A stretch of DNA of 64,000 bases from an uncultured Lachnobacterium sp. GTDB lineage: Bacteria > Bacillota > Clostridia > Lachnospirales > Lachnospiraceae. Both the position numbers and the translations under genes were made by a program. This document shows, one piece after another, positions 1 to 8,629 of this stretch. The stretch lies in the NCBI GenBank assembly GCA_900550545.1, contig URSS01000007.1, forward strand, positions 1 to 64,000. The letters run 5' to 3'. How positions within the stretch are numbered: the stretch's first letter is position 1; every line of letters starts with the position of its first letter. The notes beneath the pieces were generated by a model. That model was not told the DNA's origin, did no database searches, and saw nothing but the letters and a program-made list of their open reading frames with translations.

Positions 1-868
1 TTTTCAACGAACAGACAAAATCTTTTAAATTCTTTTTTCGTCTATAATTTGTAATTTTCGATGCCTGTGAAAAATTGTATTTTTCAAGAATATCTTCAGG
101 CGTATAAATCAAACATAGCCCCAATGCAACTTGAACATAATAATAATCTTTTGATAAATATTCCATCAATACATCCAAGTTATTTTTATTATGCTGAGCA
201 TTAAATGCATACTGGAACAAGAAAAATTCCATACTCTTTTCAATCATATACTGAGACACAATATTTCCCTTGCTTTTTGCGTGTTCCTCAAATGATTTTA
301 TATAGGCATTACACACTATTCGTAATTGTTCATACGTACTGCATGCATTAAATTGGTCCATCCACTGTTTTACACATTTCTTATTTACTTTTTCACAATG
401 CTTATATAATTCAATTTCATCCTGCGACTGTTCACACGAATAATCATCTACAGTTTCTGTCACAAAACTTTTCACTTTTTTCAATCGATCTATATCAAGA
501 TTAAGATTTTTGGAAAATTCATCTTCAAATGCATACTGATAATAACAAGCATTTTCGTATATATCACCATCTAAAAATCCATAATATTCCTCAAAAGAAT
601 CAAAGGTCATCTTATGCAATCTTGAAACAAGACTACCTGAAAAATCTTTATAAAACCAATCTTCTTCTACAAAAAATACCTGTTCAATTATATCAAAACC
701 CCGATGACCACTTTTTCTCAATCCCAAATTTCGTTCTGCTTTTACAACATTAGAATCTAAAGCAAATTCTTCTGGAACATCTCTCACTTCCAATTCTCCG
801 CTTTTCAATTTCTTAATAATACGCTCTGCCTCTGAACTTACCTTTGCAGATTTCGATACAGCTTTCAA
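1..868 (-). CDS. Unrecognised protein, partial (runs off the left edge)
   Basis: An uninterrupted minus-strand reading frame of at least 289 codons starts at a TTG at 868-866 and leaves the window at base 1. The start is chosen because an AGAGGTG Shine-Dalgarno sequence (881-875) lies six bases upstream, and a plausible promoter sits at 905-934. The N-terminus reads MKAVSKSAKVSSEAERIIKK and is followed by a charged, Glu/Lys-rich, mostly helical-looking sequence without signal peptide, membrane segment or Cys-X2-Cys motif. I do not recognise the family. It faces away from the broken IS4 transposase and may belong to the same accessory region. It is a real-looking gene because the long frame, start and Shine-Dalgarno agree; its function is unknown. 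Confidence 0.75.
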   Translation of the reverse strand, partial: MKAVSKSAKVSSEAERIIKKLKSGELEVRDVPEEFALDSNVVKAERNLGLRKSGHRGFDIIEQVFFVEEDWFYKDFSGSLVSRLHKMTFDSFEEYYGFLDGDIYENACYYQYAFEDEFSKNLNLDIDRLKKVKSFVTETVDDYSCEQSQDEIELYKHCEKVNKKCVKQWMDQFNACSTYEQLRIVCNAYIKSFEEHAKSKGNIVSQYMIEKSMEFFLFQYAFNAQHNKNNLDVLMEYLSKDYYYVQVALGLCLIYTPEDILEKYNFSQASKITNYRRKKNLKDFVCSLK

Positions 869-904
869 GTAACACACCTCTTTCCTTATATATTCAATAC
901 CTGT

Positions 905-934
905 ATAATATATATACCATATATCTAATTTCAA
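905..934 (-). promoter_or_regulatory. Candidate sigma-A promoter for the left-edge gene
   Basis: On the minus strand TTGAAA (934-929) is separated by 18 bp from TATTAT (910-905). It lies about 37 bp upstream of the TTG start at 868. The region is very AT-rich, so chance matches are possible. Confidence 0.4.
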
Positions 935-1011
935 AATGCGTAACTGACTGATTTACTGGCTACATATATTATATCGTCATTGTCGATACTTTCCAACACA
1001 TAAATAACGAA

Positions 1012-2328
1012 TTGGTTTCTGACCAACAACTGAATACTGCGTTAGGACAACTTGATTCTGTAATTGATGATGTGACATCTCATATACAGGATTTTACAAA
1101 ATCTCATAATGACTTTATCCGTAATCGCAAGCTCAATGCGGCTACAACTATTAAAGTCACCCTGTATATGCAGGGCAACAGCTTAAATACAGAACTGATA
1201 GATACTTTTCCAAACCTCGATGACCGCATGACGGCATCCGCTTATGAACAGCAGAAAGCCAAACTCATACCAGATGTATTTAAGTATATTTTTGATGCAT
1301 ACAATAAAACGCTCCTCCATCCTCGTACTATGCAGAGCTACAGAGTGTTTGCAATAGATGGCTCTGACTTTAATCCACCGTATCAGAGTAAATCTGCATT
1401 TGTAATGAATACAGCAAATGGCAGACCTCGTAAGGATGGAGAACCGATAAAACAATTTAGCCAGATACACGCCAATATGATATATGACTTGGAAAACCGT
1501 ACATATCAGGATTGTATTTTACAACCTAAATCTCAGTCGAATGAGCGTGAGGCTGCTATTGATATGCTCAAAAATCTTGATGTAGGTAAATTTATTGTTC
1601 TTATGGACAGAGGATATGACGGTTTCAACATGATTGAAAACTGCAACCGTATCGAAGACTATAATTATGTTATCCGTACCAAAGCTGGTCATGGCGGTAT
1701 CAAAGAAATCGCAAATCTTCCCGATAAAGAATGTGATGTTGAAATGGATTTCAAAGTAACAACTTCCAACAGATATTACATGACATACAAAGATACTGAG
1801 ACAATCCATCTTGTAAATAGTCCGAAACAGCATTATAAGAAATATTTCTCTCCAAACACGAAGAATCAGCGTTGGGATTTCGGTCAATTCTGCCATTTAA
1901 AATGCAGAGTTGTAAAATTCCGTATCAATAATCCTGATACTGGAAAGGAAGAATGGGAAGTGTTGCTTACAAACCTTAATAGGTTTGAATTTCCATTACG
2001 CAAAATGAAAGCGTTGTATCACAAGAGATGAGATATAGAGACTTCTTTCAGAGAATTGAAATACGCTCTTGGTAGTGTACAATTCCATTCTTGTAAAGAT
2101 GATTTTGTTTTAATGGAACTGTATGCTCATTTTATCATGTTCAATGCTGTATCACGCAATATTATGTGTATTTCCGTACCGCAACAGAACAATAATAAGC
2201 ATACCTATACTATCAGTTTTAAAGAAGCATGTATAATAACACGGAAATATTACAGACTTCATAACAATGAACCACCAGATAGAATATATGCTGAGATATT
2301 AGCATATACAATTCCAATCAGAGAATGA
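1012..2328 (+). pseudogene. IS4-type transposase disrupted by an in-frame stop
   Basis: The reading frame encodes a DDE transposase of the IS4/DDE_Tnp_1 type. The first catalytic Asp lies in AIDGSDFN (about residue 118) and the second in LMDRGYDGF (about residue 199). The frame ends after YHKR at 2031, where TGA replaces the expected TGG. It then continues in the same phase as DIETSFRELKYALG up to 2328, so the Y-x2-R-x3-E-x6-K signature is intact apart from this one W-to-stop change. The first possible start is a TTG at 1012 without a convincing Shine-Dalgarno; the frame is open back to 952, so the N-terminus is uncertain. I could not define terminal inverted repeats. The element is probably inactive unless the stop is read through. 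Confidence 0.88.
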
Positions 2329-2416
2329 CGTTCTGATAAGCGAAATATGAAGCCGAAATCAGCGGTCTGGTTCGTATACCGTGTTGCCTAATTGAAAATT
2401 GGACAAGCCTTTATTT

Positions 2417-2440
2417 AGGTTGACTTCATACAGTCAACCT
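2417..2440. repeat. Perfect 9-bp inverted repeat downstream of the transposase
   Basis: AGGTTGACT (2417-2425) and AGTCAACCT (2432-2440) form a perfect stem with a 6-base loop. No T-run follows, so it is not a standard terminator. It may mark the end region of the insertion sequence. Confidence 0.5.
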
Positions 2441-2468
2441 TATTGTCATGCCTATATTTAGGCAAAAT

Positions 2469-2510
2469 AAAATACCTACCGAAGAATTTCTCTTGCGATA
2501 GGTATTTTTA
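2469..2510. terminator. Bidirectional intrinsic terminator
   Basis: AAATACCTA near 2470 pairs with TAGGTATTT near 2499-2507, with further imperfect pairing inside. T-runs lie on both outer sides. It separates the transposase relic (+) from the end of the minus-strand WYL operon. Confidence 0.7.
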
Positions 2511-2561
2511 ATTTTTAGACTGTCTTAACTAAATAGAGATTTAGTTGATAGCAATATCATT

Positions 2562-2798
2562 TTAGCTGTCAAGACCTGTAAGTGGTCTTAACTTAATGAC
2601 ATTCGTTTCTTCTCTCCTCTTTTTTAATTTTTCTCGCACTTCATCGATTGTGCTGGTTCTGCCATCCTGCATTGCCTTATAACCTTCTCCAATCAAACGA
2701 TAAAATTCCAACTTTGTAGTATCAGTTGATTTATTTACTTGTTGTACATTTGCTGCCAACATACAATCACACCCTTTCTTTAATCTTAAAGATGCCAT
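2562..2798 (-). CDS. Small antitoxin-like protein (unassigned)
   Basis: This 78-residue protein begins 19 bases after the stop of the WYL regulator gene and is probably the last gene of that operon. The C-terminal half contains GYKAMQDGRTSTIDEVREKL, which resembles the C-terminal region of RelB/Phd-like antitoxins or of solitary small proteins common in Clostridia. No toxin gene lies next to it in this window. The chosen ATG at 2798 has GAGGA nine bases upstream. An internal ATG (Met13, at 2762) preceded by AAAGGGTG is an alternative that would give a 66-residue protein. Function is not established; the antitoxin resemblance is inference from sequence character only. Confidence 0.65.
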   Translation of the reverse strand: MASLRLKKGCDCMLAANVQQVNKSTDTTKLEFYRLIGEGYKAMQDGRTSTIDEVREKLKKRREETNVIKLRPLTGLDS

Positions 2799-2817
2799 AT
2801 TTCTTCGTCCTCAACAA

Positions 2818-3864
2818 TCATTTATTGCTCAAATTTTCTCGATACTGCTCTGCCAATCGTTTGATTTCTTCGTTTACCTCATGCACCAGATTTTCCGGTC
2901 CGATGATTTTTGCTCCACTTCCTAATGCCATGACCCAATGCACAAAATGTTTGCTTGCAGCGACTTTTACCGCTACTTTAAAATGCTCGTCATCAACTCT
3001 GCTCATCCGCACTTCCTTGCCGAACCGATCGATCATCACTCCCGCCAGGCTGTTTTCACACAATATTTCTACGGTCTGTTCTTCTCCGTCAAACATGTTG
3101 AACATCTTTTTCGCGTAGGCTGCCATATCCACTTCTTTGAATTTCTGCCTGCCCTCGCGTCTGGTGGATTCCACTTTGATCTTAAGCATTTTGTCCACGC
3201 GGTAATGTTTGATTCTATCTGCTTTTGCATCATAGCCTACCAGATAGTAATTCTCATCATCCCACGATAAGCCCCACGGGCTGATTACATAGCGTTCGCC
3301 ATTTCTTCGTAGTTCCGGTTCTTTTTGCACATTCCACTGAAAATACCAGAAGGAAATCTGAAGATTCTGAGAAATCGCATTATGGATTGCATCGACATTT
3401 TCCATGATGTCATTGTTCATCGCTTTGACACGCCCTGCGACATATACCTGACGCTGCAACATGGAAGCTTGCGGTTTACTTGCCAGACGCTCGATTTTCT
3501 GAATAAGCTCATTGGATTTTTGCTCGGTAATGAACTTTGCCGACGCGACCGAATCTACAAGAAGCTTTAACTCTGCCAGTTCAAAATCGCGATTGATCAC
3601 CTGATAGTGAGAAGTTCTTCCATACTGCGTTTTCTTAATTTTGATGCCGAAATCATTCAGCTGTGCGATATCATCATACAGGCTTTTCCGTTCTGCCATC
3701 ACATTGTAAGCCGCCAGCTTGTCTATGATGTCCTGCAAAGTAATGTCATTCTTTGCGTCCGTGTACTCAAGCAGTATTTTTGCAAGATATAAGATTTTTA
3801 ATTTCTGATTACTTCTCGGTCCCCGTCTTTGTTTTTCTTCCGGGGCAGATAATTCATCGAGCAT
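2818..3864 (-). CDS. WYL-domain transcriptional regulator
   Basis: This 348-residue protein has an N-terminal winged helix-turn-helix (about residues 22-80), a central WYL domain (about 165-235, including SPWGLSWDDENYYLVGYD) and a C-terminal WCX-type extension (about 250-340). WYL proteins are ligand-responsive DNA-binding regulators; several characterised ones control phage-defence or DNA-damage genes. The start ATG at 3864 lies two bases beyond the stop of the upstream Rpn nuclease gene, with GGAGGC as Shine-Dalgarno inside that gene, so the two are translationally linked. It probably autoregulates the operon started at the 5041-5069 promoter. The ligand is unknown. Confidence 0.9.
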   Translation of the reverse strand: MLDELSAPEEKQRRGPRSNQKLKILYLAKILLEYTDAKNDITLQDIIDKLAAYNVMAERKSLYDDIAQLNDFGIKIKKTQYGRTSHYQVINRDFELAELKLLVDSVASAKFITEQKSNELIQKIERLASKPQASMLQRQVYVAGRVKAMNNDIMENVDAIHNAISQNLQISFWYFQWNVQKEPELRRNGERYVISPWGLSWDDENYYLVGYDAKADRIKHYRVDKMLKIKVESTRREGRQKFKEVDMAAYAKKMFNMFDGEEQTVEILCENSLAGVMIDRFGKEVRMSRVDDEHFKVAVKVAASKHFVHWVMALGSGAKIIGPENLVHEVNEEIKRLAEQYRENLSNK

Positions 3865-3866
3865 AG

Positions 3867-4853
3867 TTATGCCTCCACAAGCATTGCGCTTACCGCTTCA
3901 TTATATTCTTCTTCCGAATATATTGTTAAAATTTTTTCTTTAGTCAATCCAAGTGAAATCATATTTTGAATTGCTTCGATTCGTTCAGTTCTTCGTCCCT
4001 CGGCCTGTCCCTGAATGCGTCCTTCGGCACGGCCTTTTGCCTCTCCTAATTCACGTAATCGTTCTGATTCAAGTTGCAAAATTTTTCCACCCATAAGATC
4101 ACCTAACCTTTCTCTTACTTTCTCATTTTCCTTTGGAATGATATGATCTGCAATCTTTTCGATAAGTGTAATTAAATCGATATAAAGAGAGGATTTCTTA
4201 TCATCCATACATTGCTCCAATGCATCACTGATTTTTTGATAGTCGGCTAATAATTGTTCCAGCTTTTTCGTGTTACTCCCTGAATTTTTCAGGAAATTTT
4301 CGTACCGCAGAATATGATATGGAAGCAGTATCAACAGTTGTTTTTCGATTATCGAATCCACAGTGTAATTTTGTGCCCGCAAGATTGGAACTCGATAAAG
4401 AATCTGTTGACCATCTGCAAACTTCACAATTGCCTCGTGTTGTTCCGGCAGACTGTGTTCTCGGTGGTTCCGAATATACAGCACGCACGATTGTGGAAAC
4501 TCAATTTCAAATACTCCATTATTTTTTTCTGCAAGTTCGAGTGCAATCGAAAAATCGTATTCAAACATTCGGATTACCATTCGTCCGTCAAGTGAAGACT
4601 GACATTCGAGATGATAGGTGCGGCCTTCAATCTGCAGAATAGAATCAGTGATGATCTTCCCGAGTTTTTCATAGTGTTCATTCCGCAGCTGCTGAAAATG
4701 AATATCTTCCGGATAATTCGTCTGAAACACTTCGTTGATCAACGGAATCAGAAGAGCTGGCATCTTCTGAGCAATAGTTCGAAACACATCGTCAAAAATA
4801 GTGCCATGAACCTCTTTCTTTGGTTCCGTAGTTACATCTTTGGTTTTTCCCAT
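3867..4853 (-). CDS. Rpn family PD-(D/E)XK nuclease (transposase-like)
   Basis: This 328-residue protein matches the Rpn/PD-(D/E)XK putative transposase family, which is abundant in Lachnospiraceae. Related E. coli Rpn proteins are DNA endonucleases that promote RecA-independent recombination. The likely nuclease core is near residues 10-200, with Asp70 in IITDSILQIEG followed by the ExQ motif HLECQSS (Glu83, Gln85). The C-terminus carries a degenerate Gly-Arg-Glu repeat (about 268-285), typical of the family. ATG at 4853 is preceded by AAGGAAAGG. It is first in an operon with the WYL regulator and small protein. Whether it acts in mobility, recombination or defence cannot be told from sequence. 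Confidence 0.85.
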   Translation of the reverse strand: MGKTKDVTTEPKKEVHGTIFDDVFRTIAQKMPALLIPLINEVFQTNYPEDIHFQQLRNEHYEKLGKIITDSILQIEGRTYHLECQSSLDGRMVIRMFEYDFSIALELAEKNNGVFEIEFPQSCVLYIRNHREHSLPEQHEAIVKFADGQQILYRVPILRAQNYTVDSIIEKQLLILLPYHILRYENFLKNSGSNTKKLEQLLADYQKISDALEQCMDDKKSSLYIDLITLIEKIADHIIPKENEKVRERLGDLMGGKILQLESERLRELGEAKGRAEGRIQGQAEGRRTERIEAIQNMISLGLTKEKILTIYSEEEYNEAVSAMLVEA

Positions 4854-5040
4854 GTAATATGTTACCTTTCCTTAAGTATATAGCAAAAAGAGCTGATTTA
4901 ACAGTCTTTTGTGACCTGAAAATAGTTCAAAAGTAAAGTTATTAAATTTTAAAACTGATTGGTAATGCGGGCGATATGCCCGAGTATATGAAATATTTAT
5001 GAGGATATAATAAGACTATATGTATAAATACCTTGTGTGC

Positions 5041-5069
5041 ATTATAGCATTTGTATGTAGTTATGTCGA
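5041..5069 (-). promoter_or_regulatory. Sigma-A promoter of the Rpn-WYL operon
   Basis: On the minus strand TCGACA (5069-5064) and a perfect TATAAT (5046-5041) are 17 bp apart. The predicted leader to the ATG at 4853 is about 180 bases. The rest of 4854-5218 holds no gene that I can see; a small hairpin CGGGC/GCCCG lies at 4968-4982. Confidence 0.6.
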
Positions 5070-5218
5070 TAAGTTTTAAAGAATTTTGAAATGTTTTGAG
5101 AGAACGATAGGAAGATTTTCTGTAGATGTTTATTCGGAACTGTTTGTCCGGGCTGATGGGGCTGTGTTTGCTTTACTTTTTACAGGGAACATGCTATTCT
5201 CCATGTGATGAAACATAA

Positions 5219-5485
5219 ATGACGGGCAAAATACTTTTAGACCGTCATATTATGATATGCCAGCAGCCTTGGGAATTCTATGTGGTAACGGATAAGAATG
5301 TAATCGCACAATTGTCGGAGGCATCGCCTTATGCGCATTGTGCAAAGGAGGCACCGGTGGTATTTGTTTCATGCTATCGCTCGGAAGGCCTGCATGCTTT
5401 TGCACTTGTACCGTGTGGGTATCCGGCAGAAGAAAGACCGCAGGAAAACCGCTATGATGTAAGCAGAGTGCATTATATCGCATAG
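5219..5485 (+). pseudogene. Nitroreductase relic, N-terminally and internally deleted
   Basis: The 88-codon frame joins two non-adjacent parts of a flavin-dependent nitroreductase. QQPWEFYVVTDK through EAPVVFVSCYR corresponds to the early part of the family. GLHAFALVPCGYPAEERP through SRVHYI is the extreme C-terminus. The family's N-terminal arginine-rich FMN-binding segment and roughly 50-60 central residues are missing, joined in frame at CYRSEGLHAF. No good Shine-Dalgarno precedes ATG 5219. A normal family member is about 170 residues or more. The product would lack most of the FMN site, so I treat it as a decayed gene. Confidence 0.8.
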
Positions 5486-5486
5486 T

Positions 5487-5744
5487 TTGGATATATACAG
5501 AAAAATAGTACGCAATAGTCCAGTTTTTTCGCTCCTTTTGGACATATACGAAAAAAAGATTAATAATGTCCAGATTTTACGTATGATTTGGATATATAGG
5601 AAAAAATGATTCGGAAATATCCAATTTATCTGTTTTTATTGGATATTTCAAAAGAGATATTTGTGATATGTCCAAAAATGAGAAAAAGCATGGACATAAT
5701 AAGATTTTTTTCTGCATATGTCCATTTATCGGCAGAAAGCTGGA
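5487..5744. repeat. Tandem array of interrupted palindromes, 50-51 bp period
   Basis: TGGA-type half sites (TTGGATATAT, TTGGACATAT and variants) begin at 5487, 5538, 5588, 5639, 5690 and 5740, spaced 51, 50, 51, 51 and 50 bp. Each of the first five is followed 34-35 bp later by the inverted half site (A/G)TCCA, ending at 5522, 5572, 5623, 5674 and 5724. Adjacent units can also pair across their boundaries: AAATATCCAAT/ATTGGATATTT (near 5615-5648) is a perfect 11-bp stem and TATGTCCA/TGGACATA (near 5667-5698) a perfect 8-bp stem. The array fills the gap between the nitroreductase relic and the PBP gene. No protein is encoded. Function is unknown. Confidence 0.85.
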
Positions 5745-5808
5745 TGTATGGGCTGTTTTTTTTGCATATATTCTGCTATGATACGAAAAGCTTGTCGATA
5801 AATAATTC

Positions 5809-5837
5809 TTCCTATTGTTGTTAAATTTTGTTATAAT
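5809..5837 (+). promoter_or_regulatory. Candidate promoter of the class A PBP gene
   Basis: A perfect TATAAT lies at 5832-5837, about 42 bp before the ATG at 5879. The -35 position (TTCCTA, 5809-5814, 17-bp spacing) is weak. The nearby 50-bp repeat array could supply regulator sites. Confidence 0.45.
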
Positions 5838-5878
5838 AAAATAAGCTATAGGTAAAAATATAGAAATAGGGGGCAGGC

Positions 5879-8605
5879 ATGAATTACGGAAAAACATCCT
5901 TAAAACGTCGTGCGCGTCAGATAGATCGTAAGCCGGTAAAGGTACGCAGAAAAATCGGAGTAGTATTCGGCAAGATACTTCTAATATGTGTATTGGTTCT
6001 TGGTGTTGTTGGTGTCAGCACGGTAGTGGGGGCGGTAAAGGGAATCCTTGCATCCGCACCGGACATAGCAGCGGTAGATGTCATACCAACCGGATTTTCG
6101 ACGACGGTACTTGCCAGTGACGGAAGCAAGATTGCAACACTGGTGGCCGAAGGCTCGAATCGCCGTTCAGTAACGCTTGATGAAATTCCAAAGAATTTGC
6201 AGCACGCAGTTGTTGCGATAGAGGACGAGCGTTTTTACGAGCACAACGGAATTGATTTGAAGGGAATCGCCCGTGCGCTTGTGGCAGATTTGAAATCCAT
6301 GGATTTTACACAGGGTGCCAGCACAATCACGCAGCAGCTGGTCAAGAACAATGTGTTATCCGAACAGTGGGAAAGCGAAAATACCGGAGATATCTCCAAA
6401 ATTGAAAAAATGGAGCGGCAGGTGCAGCGAAAAATACAGGAAATGTATATCGCTGTGGAATTGGAGAAGAAAGTCGATGATAAGGACTGGATTCTTGAAA
6501 ACTATCTCAATTCCATTAACCTCGGAAATAATACGTTAGGTGTTCAGGCAGCTGCAGAGCGTTACTTTGGCAAAGATGTGTCGGATCTTACGTTGTCGGA
6601 GTGTGCAGTTATTGCCGGAATTACGAAAAATCCGTCCGGATATAATCCGATTCTCTACCCGGAACAAAATGCGAAGCGCCGCAAGATGGTTTTAGATGCG
6701 ATGCTAAAGCAGGGATACATCACACAGAAGCAGTATGATGAGGCTATGGCGGATGATGTTTATGACCGCATTTCGGAGCATAACAGTGGATTCGAGACTT
6801 CCATGAACAGTTATTTTGTCGATTCGGTAATCGATGATGTGTTTAATGATCTCGTAAAGGTAAAGGGCTATTCTGAAAGTGATGCGTATAAAGCAATCTA
6901 TCAGGGAGGATTGACAATCAAATCCACGCAGAATCTGGACATTCAGAAAATCTGTGATGAGGAGGTTGCAAACGCAAGCAACTATGAAGTGGGAACAAAA
7001 TATTCCTTTATCCTTTCTTTTCAGGTAAAGAAGGCGGATGGAAGCTTTCAAACATACACGAATCAGACAATGCTTTCTTATTATAAAGCAAAGAATAAGA
7101 ACCAGGATTATTCCATCAATTACAGCTCAGAGGAAGCCTGTCGGGATGCAATTGCAGAGTATGAAAAGGATGTCCTTGAAAAAGGGGACAAGCTGGTAGA
7201 TAATTCCGAATATATATTTATCACAGCACAGCCACAGGTGGCCATGACGATTATGGATCAGAGTACCGGAGAGGTACAGGCGATTGTCGGTGGACGCGGT
7301 GATAAAGCAGGAAACCGAACTTGGAACCGTGCCACAAAGACGACGCGCCAGCCGGGCTCGACATTCAAGATTATCGCATGTTATGCACCGGCTTTGGATG
7401 CAGGCGGAATGACATTGGCATCCGTGGAGGATGATGCGCCATTTACGGTAGGAACCAAGACATACAATAATTACGATCACACATATAAGGGATTTACCAA
7501 TCTTCGTACAGCAATTACGCGTTCCATGAACATTGTTACTGTAAAAACATTGCAGGACATTGGTGTGGATCTCGGATATCAGTATGCGGAAGATTTTGGA
7601 TTTACGACTTTGGATGAAAACGACAAGAATCTTGGCATTTCGCTGGGGGGGCTGACAAAAGGCGTCACCAATCTGGAATTGACAAGCGCTTATGCAGCAA
7701 TCGCCAATCAGGGAGAATATATTGCACCGAGCTTTTACACACAGGTGCTCGATCATGACGGAAATATAATTTTGGATAATACCAAGACAAAGGAACGCCG
7801 CCGTGTTGTAAAAGAAGAGACGGCATGGCTTCTTACAGATGCGATGAAAGATGTTATGACAGCCGGAACCGGAACCCGTGCCTATTTTGGAAATGGGATG
7901 GCGCAGGCCGGAAAATCCGGTACGACAACCAGCAATCGTGATGCACTGTTTGCCGGATATACACCGTATTATACCTGTGTGGTATGGGGCGGTTATGATG
8001 ACAACTCCAAGCAGATGGGTGGAGCAGGAACTTCTTATCCAAAGAATTTGTGGCGTTCGGTTATGAAACGTGTGCATGAAAATCTTGAGAGCAAGGATTT
8101 TGAAAAGCCAAAAGGAATTACGCAGGCTACTGTATGTTCAAAATCCGGACTTCTTCCGAAAGATGGCGTTTGTGAAAATGATCCGAGAGGATCTTTGAAA
8201 TATACCGAATATTTTGCATCAGGTACTGCACCGAAAGAAGAATGTGATCATCATGAAGCACTCTCTATCTGTAAAGTATCCGGAGAAATCGCAGGACCGT
8301 ATTGTCCGGAAAGAGATATTCAGACAAAGGTGTTTATCGTAGGAGCTGCGCAAGGATCGGCAGATTATCCGTATTGTGCAAGTGAGGCATTTATGCACAA
8401 GACCTGTTCGGTTCATGATGAAAATTACACACCGGGTGAGGAAGAACCGGAGAATCCTTCGAATGAAGATCCAGCAGATGGTGAAAATGAGGATGCACAG
8501 ACACCGGAAGAGGGAGAGGATACTCCGGCCGATGAACCGGAGGAATTAGATCCATCGCTTACAGCATTTGGTATCTGGAGATGGATAATGGCATTCCACC
8601 GATGA
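5879..8605 (+). CDS. Class A penicillin-binding protein (GT51 + transpeptidase)
   Basis: This 908-residue bifunctional enzyme polymerises lipid II and cross-links peptidoglycan at the outer membrane face. A basic cytoplasmic N-terminus and one membrane segment (about residues 27-53) precede the GT51 domain. Its catalytic EDERFYEHNG starts at Glu115, GASTITQQL lies near 146, and ENYLNSINLGNNTLG follows. The transpeptidase domain has SxxK as STFK (nucleophile about Ser494), SxN as SMN in ITRSMNIV, and a KSG motif in AGKSGTTTS near 678. The tail (about 850-890) is Pro/Glu/Asp-rich and extracellular. ATG 5879 follows a GGGGG Shine-Dalgarno. It is longer than PBP1a-type enzymes without such a tail but otherwise ordinary. 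Confidence 0.95.
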   Translation: MNYGKTSLKRRARQIDRKPVKVRRKIGVVFGKILLICVLVLGVVGVSTVVGAVKGILASAPDIAAVDVIPTGFSTTVLASDGSKIATLVAEGSNRRSVTLDEIPKNLQHAVVAIEDERFYEHNGIDLKGIARALVADLKSMDFTQGASTITQQLVKNNVLSEQWESENTGDISKIEKMERQVQRKIQEMYIAVELEKKVDDKDWILENYLNSINLGNNTLGVQAAAERYFGKDVSDLTLSECAVIAGITKNPSGYNPILYPEQNAKRRKMVLDAMLKQGYITQKQYDEAMADDVYDRISEHNSGFETSMNSYFVDSVIDDVFNDLVKVKGYSESDAYKAIYQGGLTIKSTQNLDIQKICDEEVANASNYEVGTKYSFILSFQVKKADGSFQTYTNQTMLSYYKAKNKNQDYSINYSSEEACRDAIAEYEKDVLEKGDKLVDNSEYIFITAQPQVAMTIMDQSTGEVQAIVGGRGDKAGNRTWNRATKTTRQPGSTFKIIACYAPALDAGGMTLASVEDDAPFTVGTKTYNNYDHTYKGFTNLRTAITRSMNIVTVKTLQDIGVDLGYQYAEDFGFTTLDENDKNLGISLGGLTKGVTNLELTSAYAAIANQGEYIAPSFYTQVLDHDGNIILDNTKTKERRRVVKEETAWLLTDAMKDVMTAGTGTRAYFGNGMAQAGKSGTTTSNRDALFAGYTPYYTCVVWGGYDDNSKQMGGAGTSYPKNLWRSVMKRVHENLESKDFEKPKGITQATVCSKSGLLPKDGVCENDPRGSLKYTEYFASGTAPKEECDHHEALSICKVSGEIAGPYCPERDIQTKVFIVGAAQGSADYPYCASEAFMHKTCSVHDENYTPGEEEPENPSNEDPADGENEDAQTPEEGEDTPADEPEELDPSLTAFGIWRWIMAFHR

Positions 8606-8629
8606 GAATCACAAGGAGAACGATGAGAT

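Noticed and set aside
2056..2328. Separate 90-codon gene
   Set aside because: It is the C-terminal end of the IS4 transposase in the same frame after the nonsense codon.
4968..4982. CGGGC/GCCCG hairpin as a terminator
   Set aside because: The stem is only 5 bp and no T-run follows on either strand.
5487..5744. CRISPR array
   Set aside because: The units are divergent along their whole length, the repeat is an interrupted palindrome rather than a conserved 25-40 bp repeat with unique spacers, and no cas genes are near.
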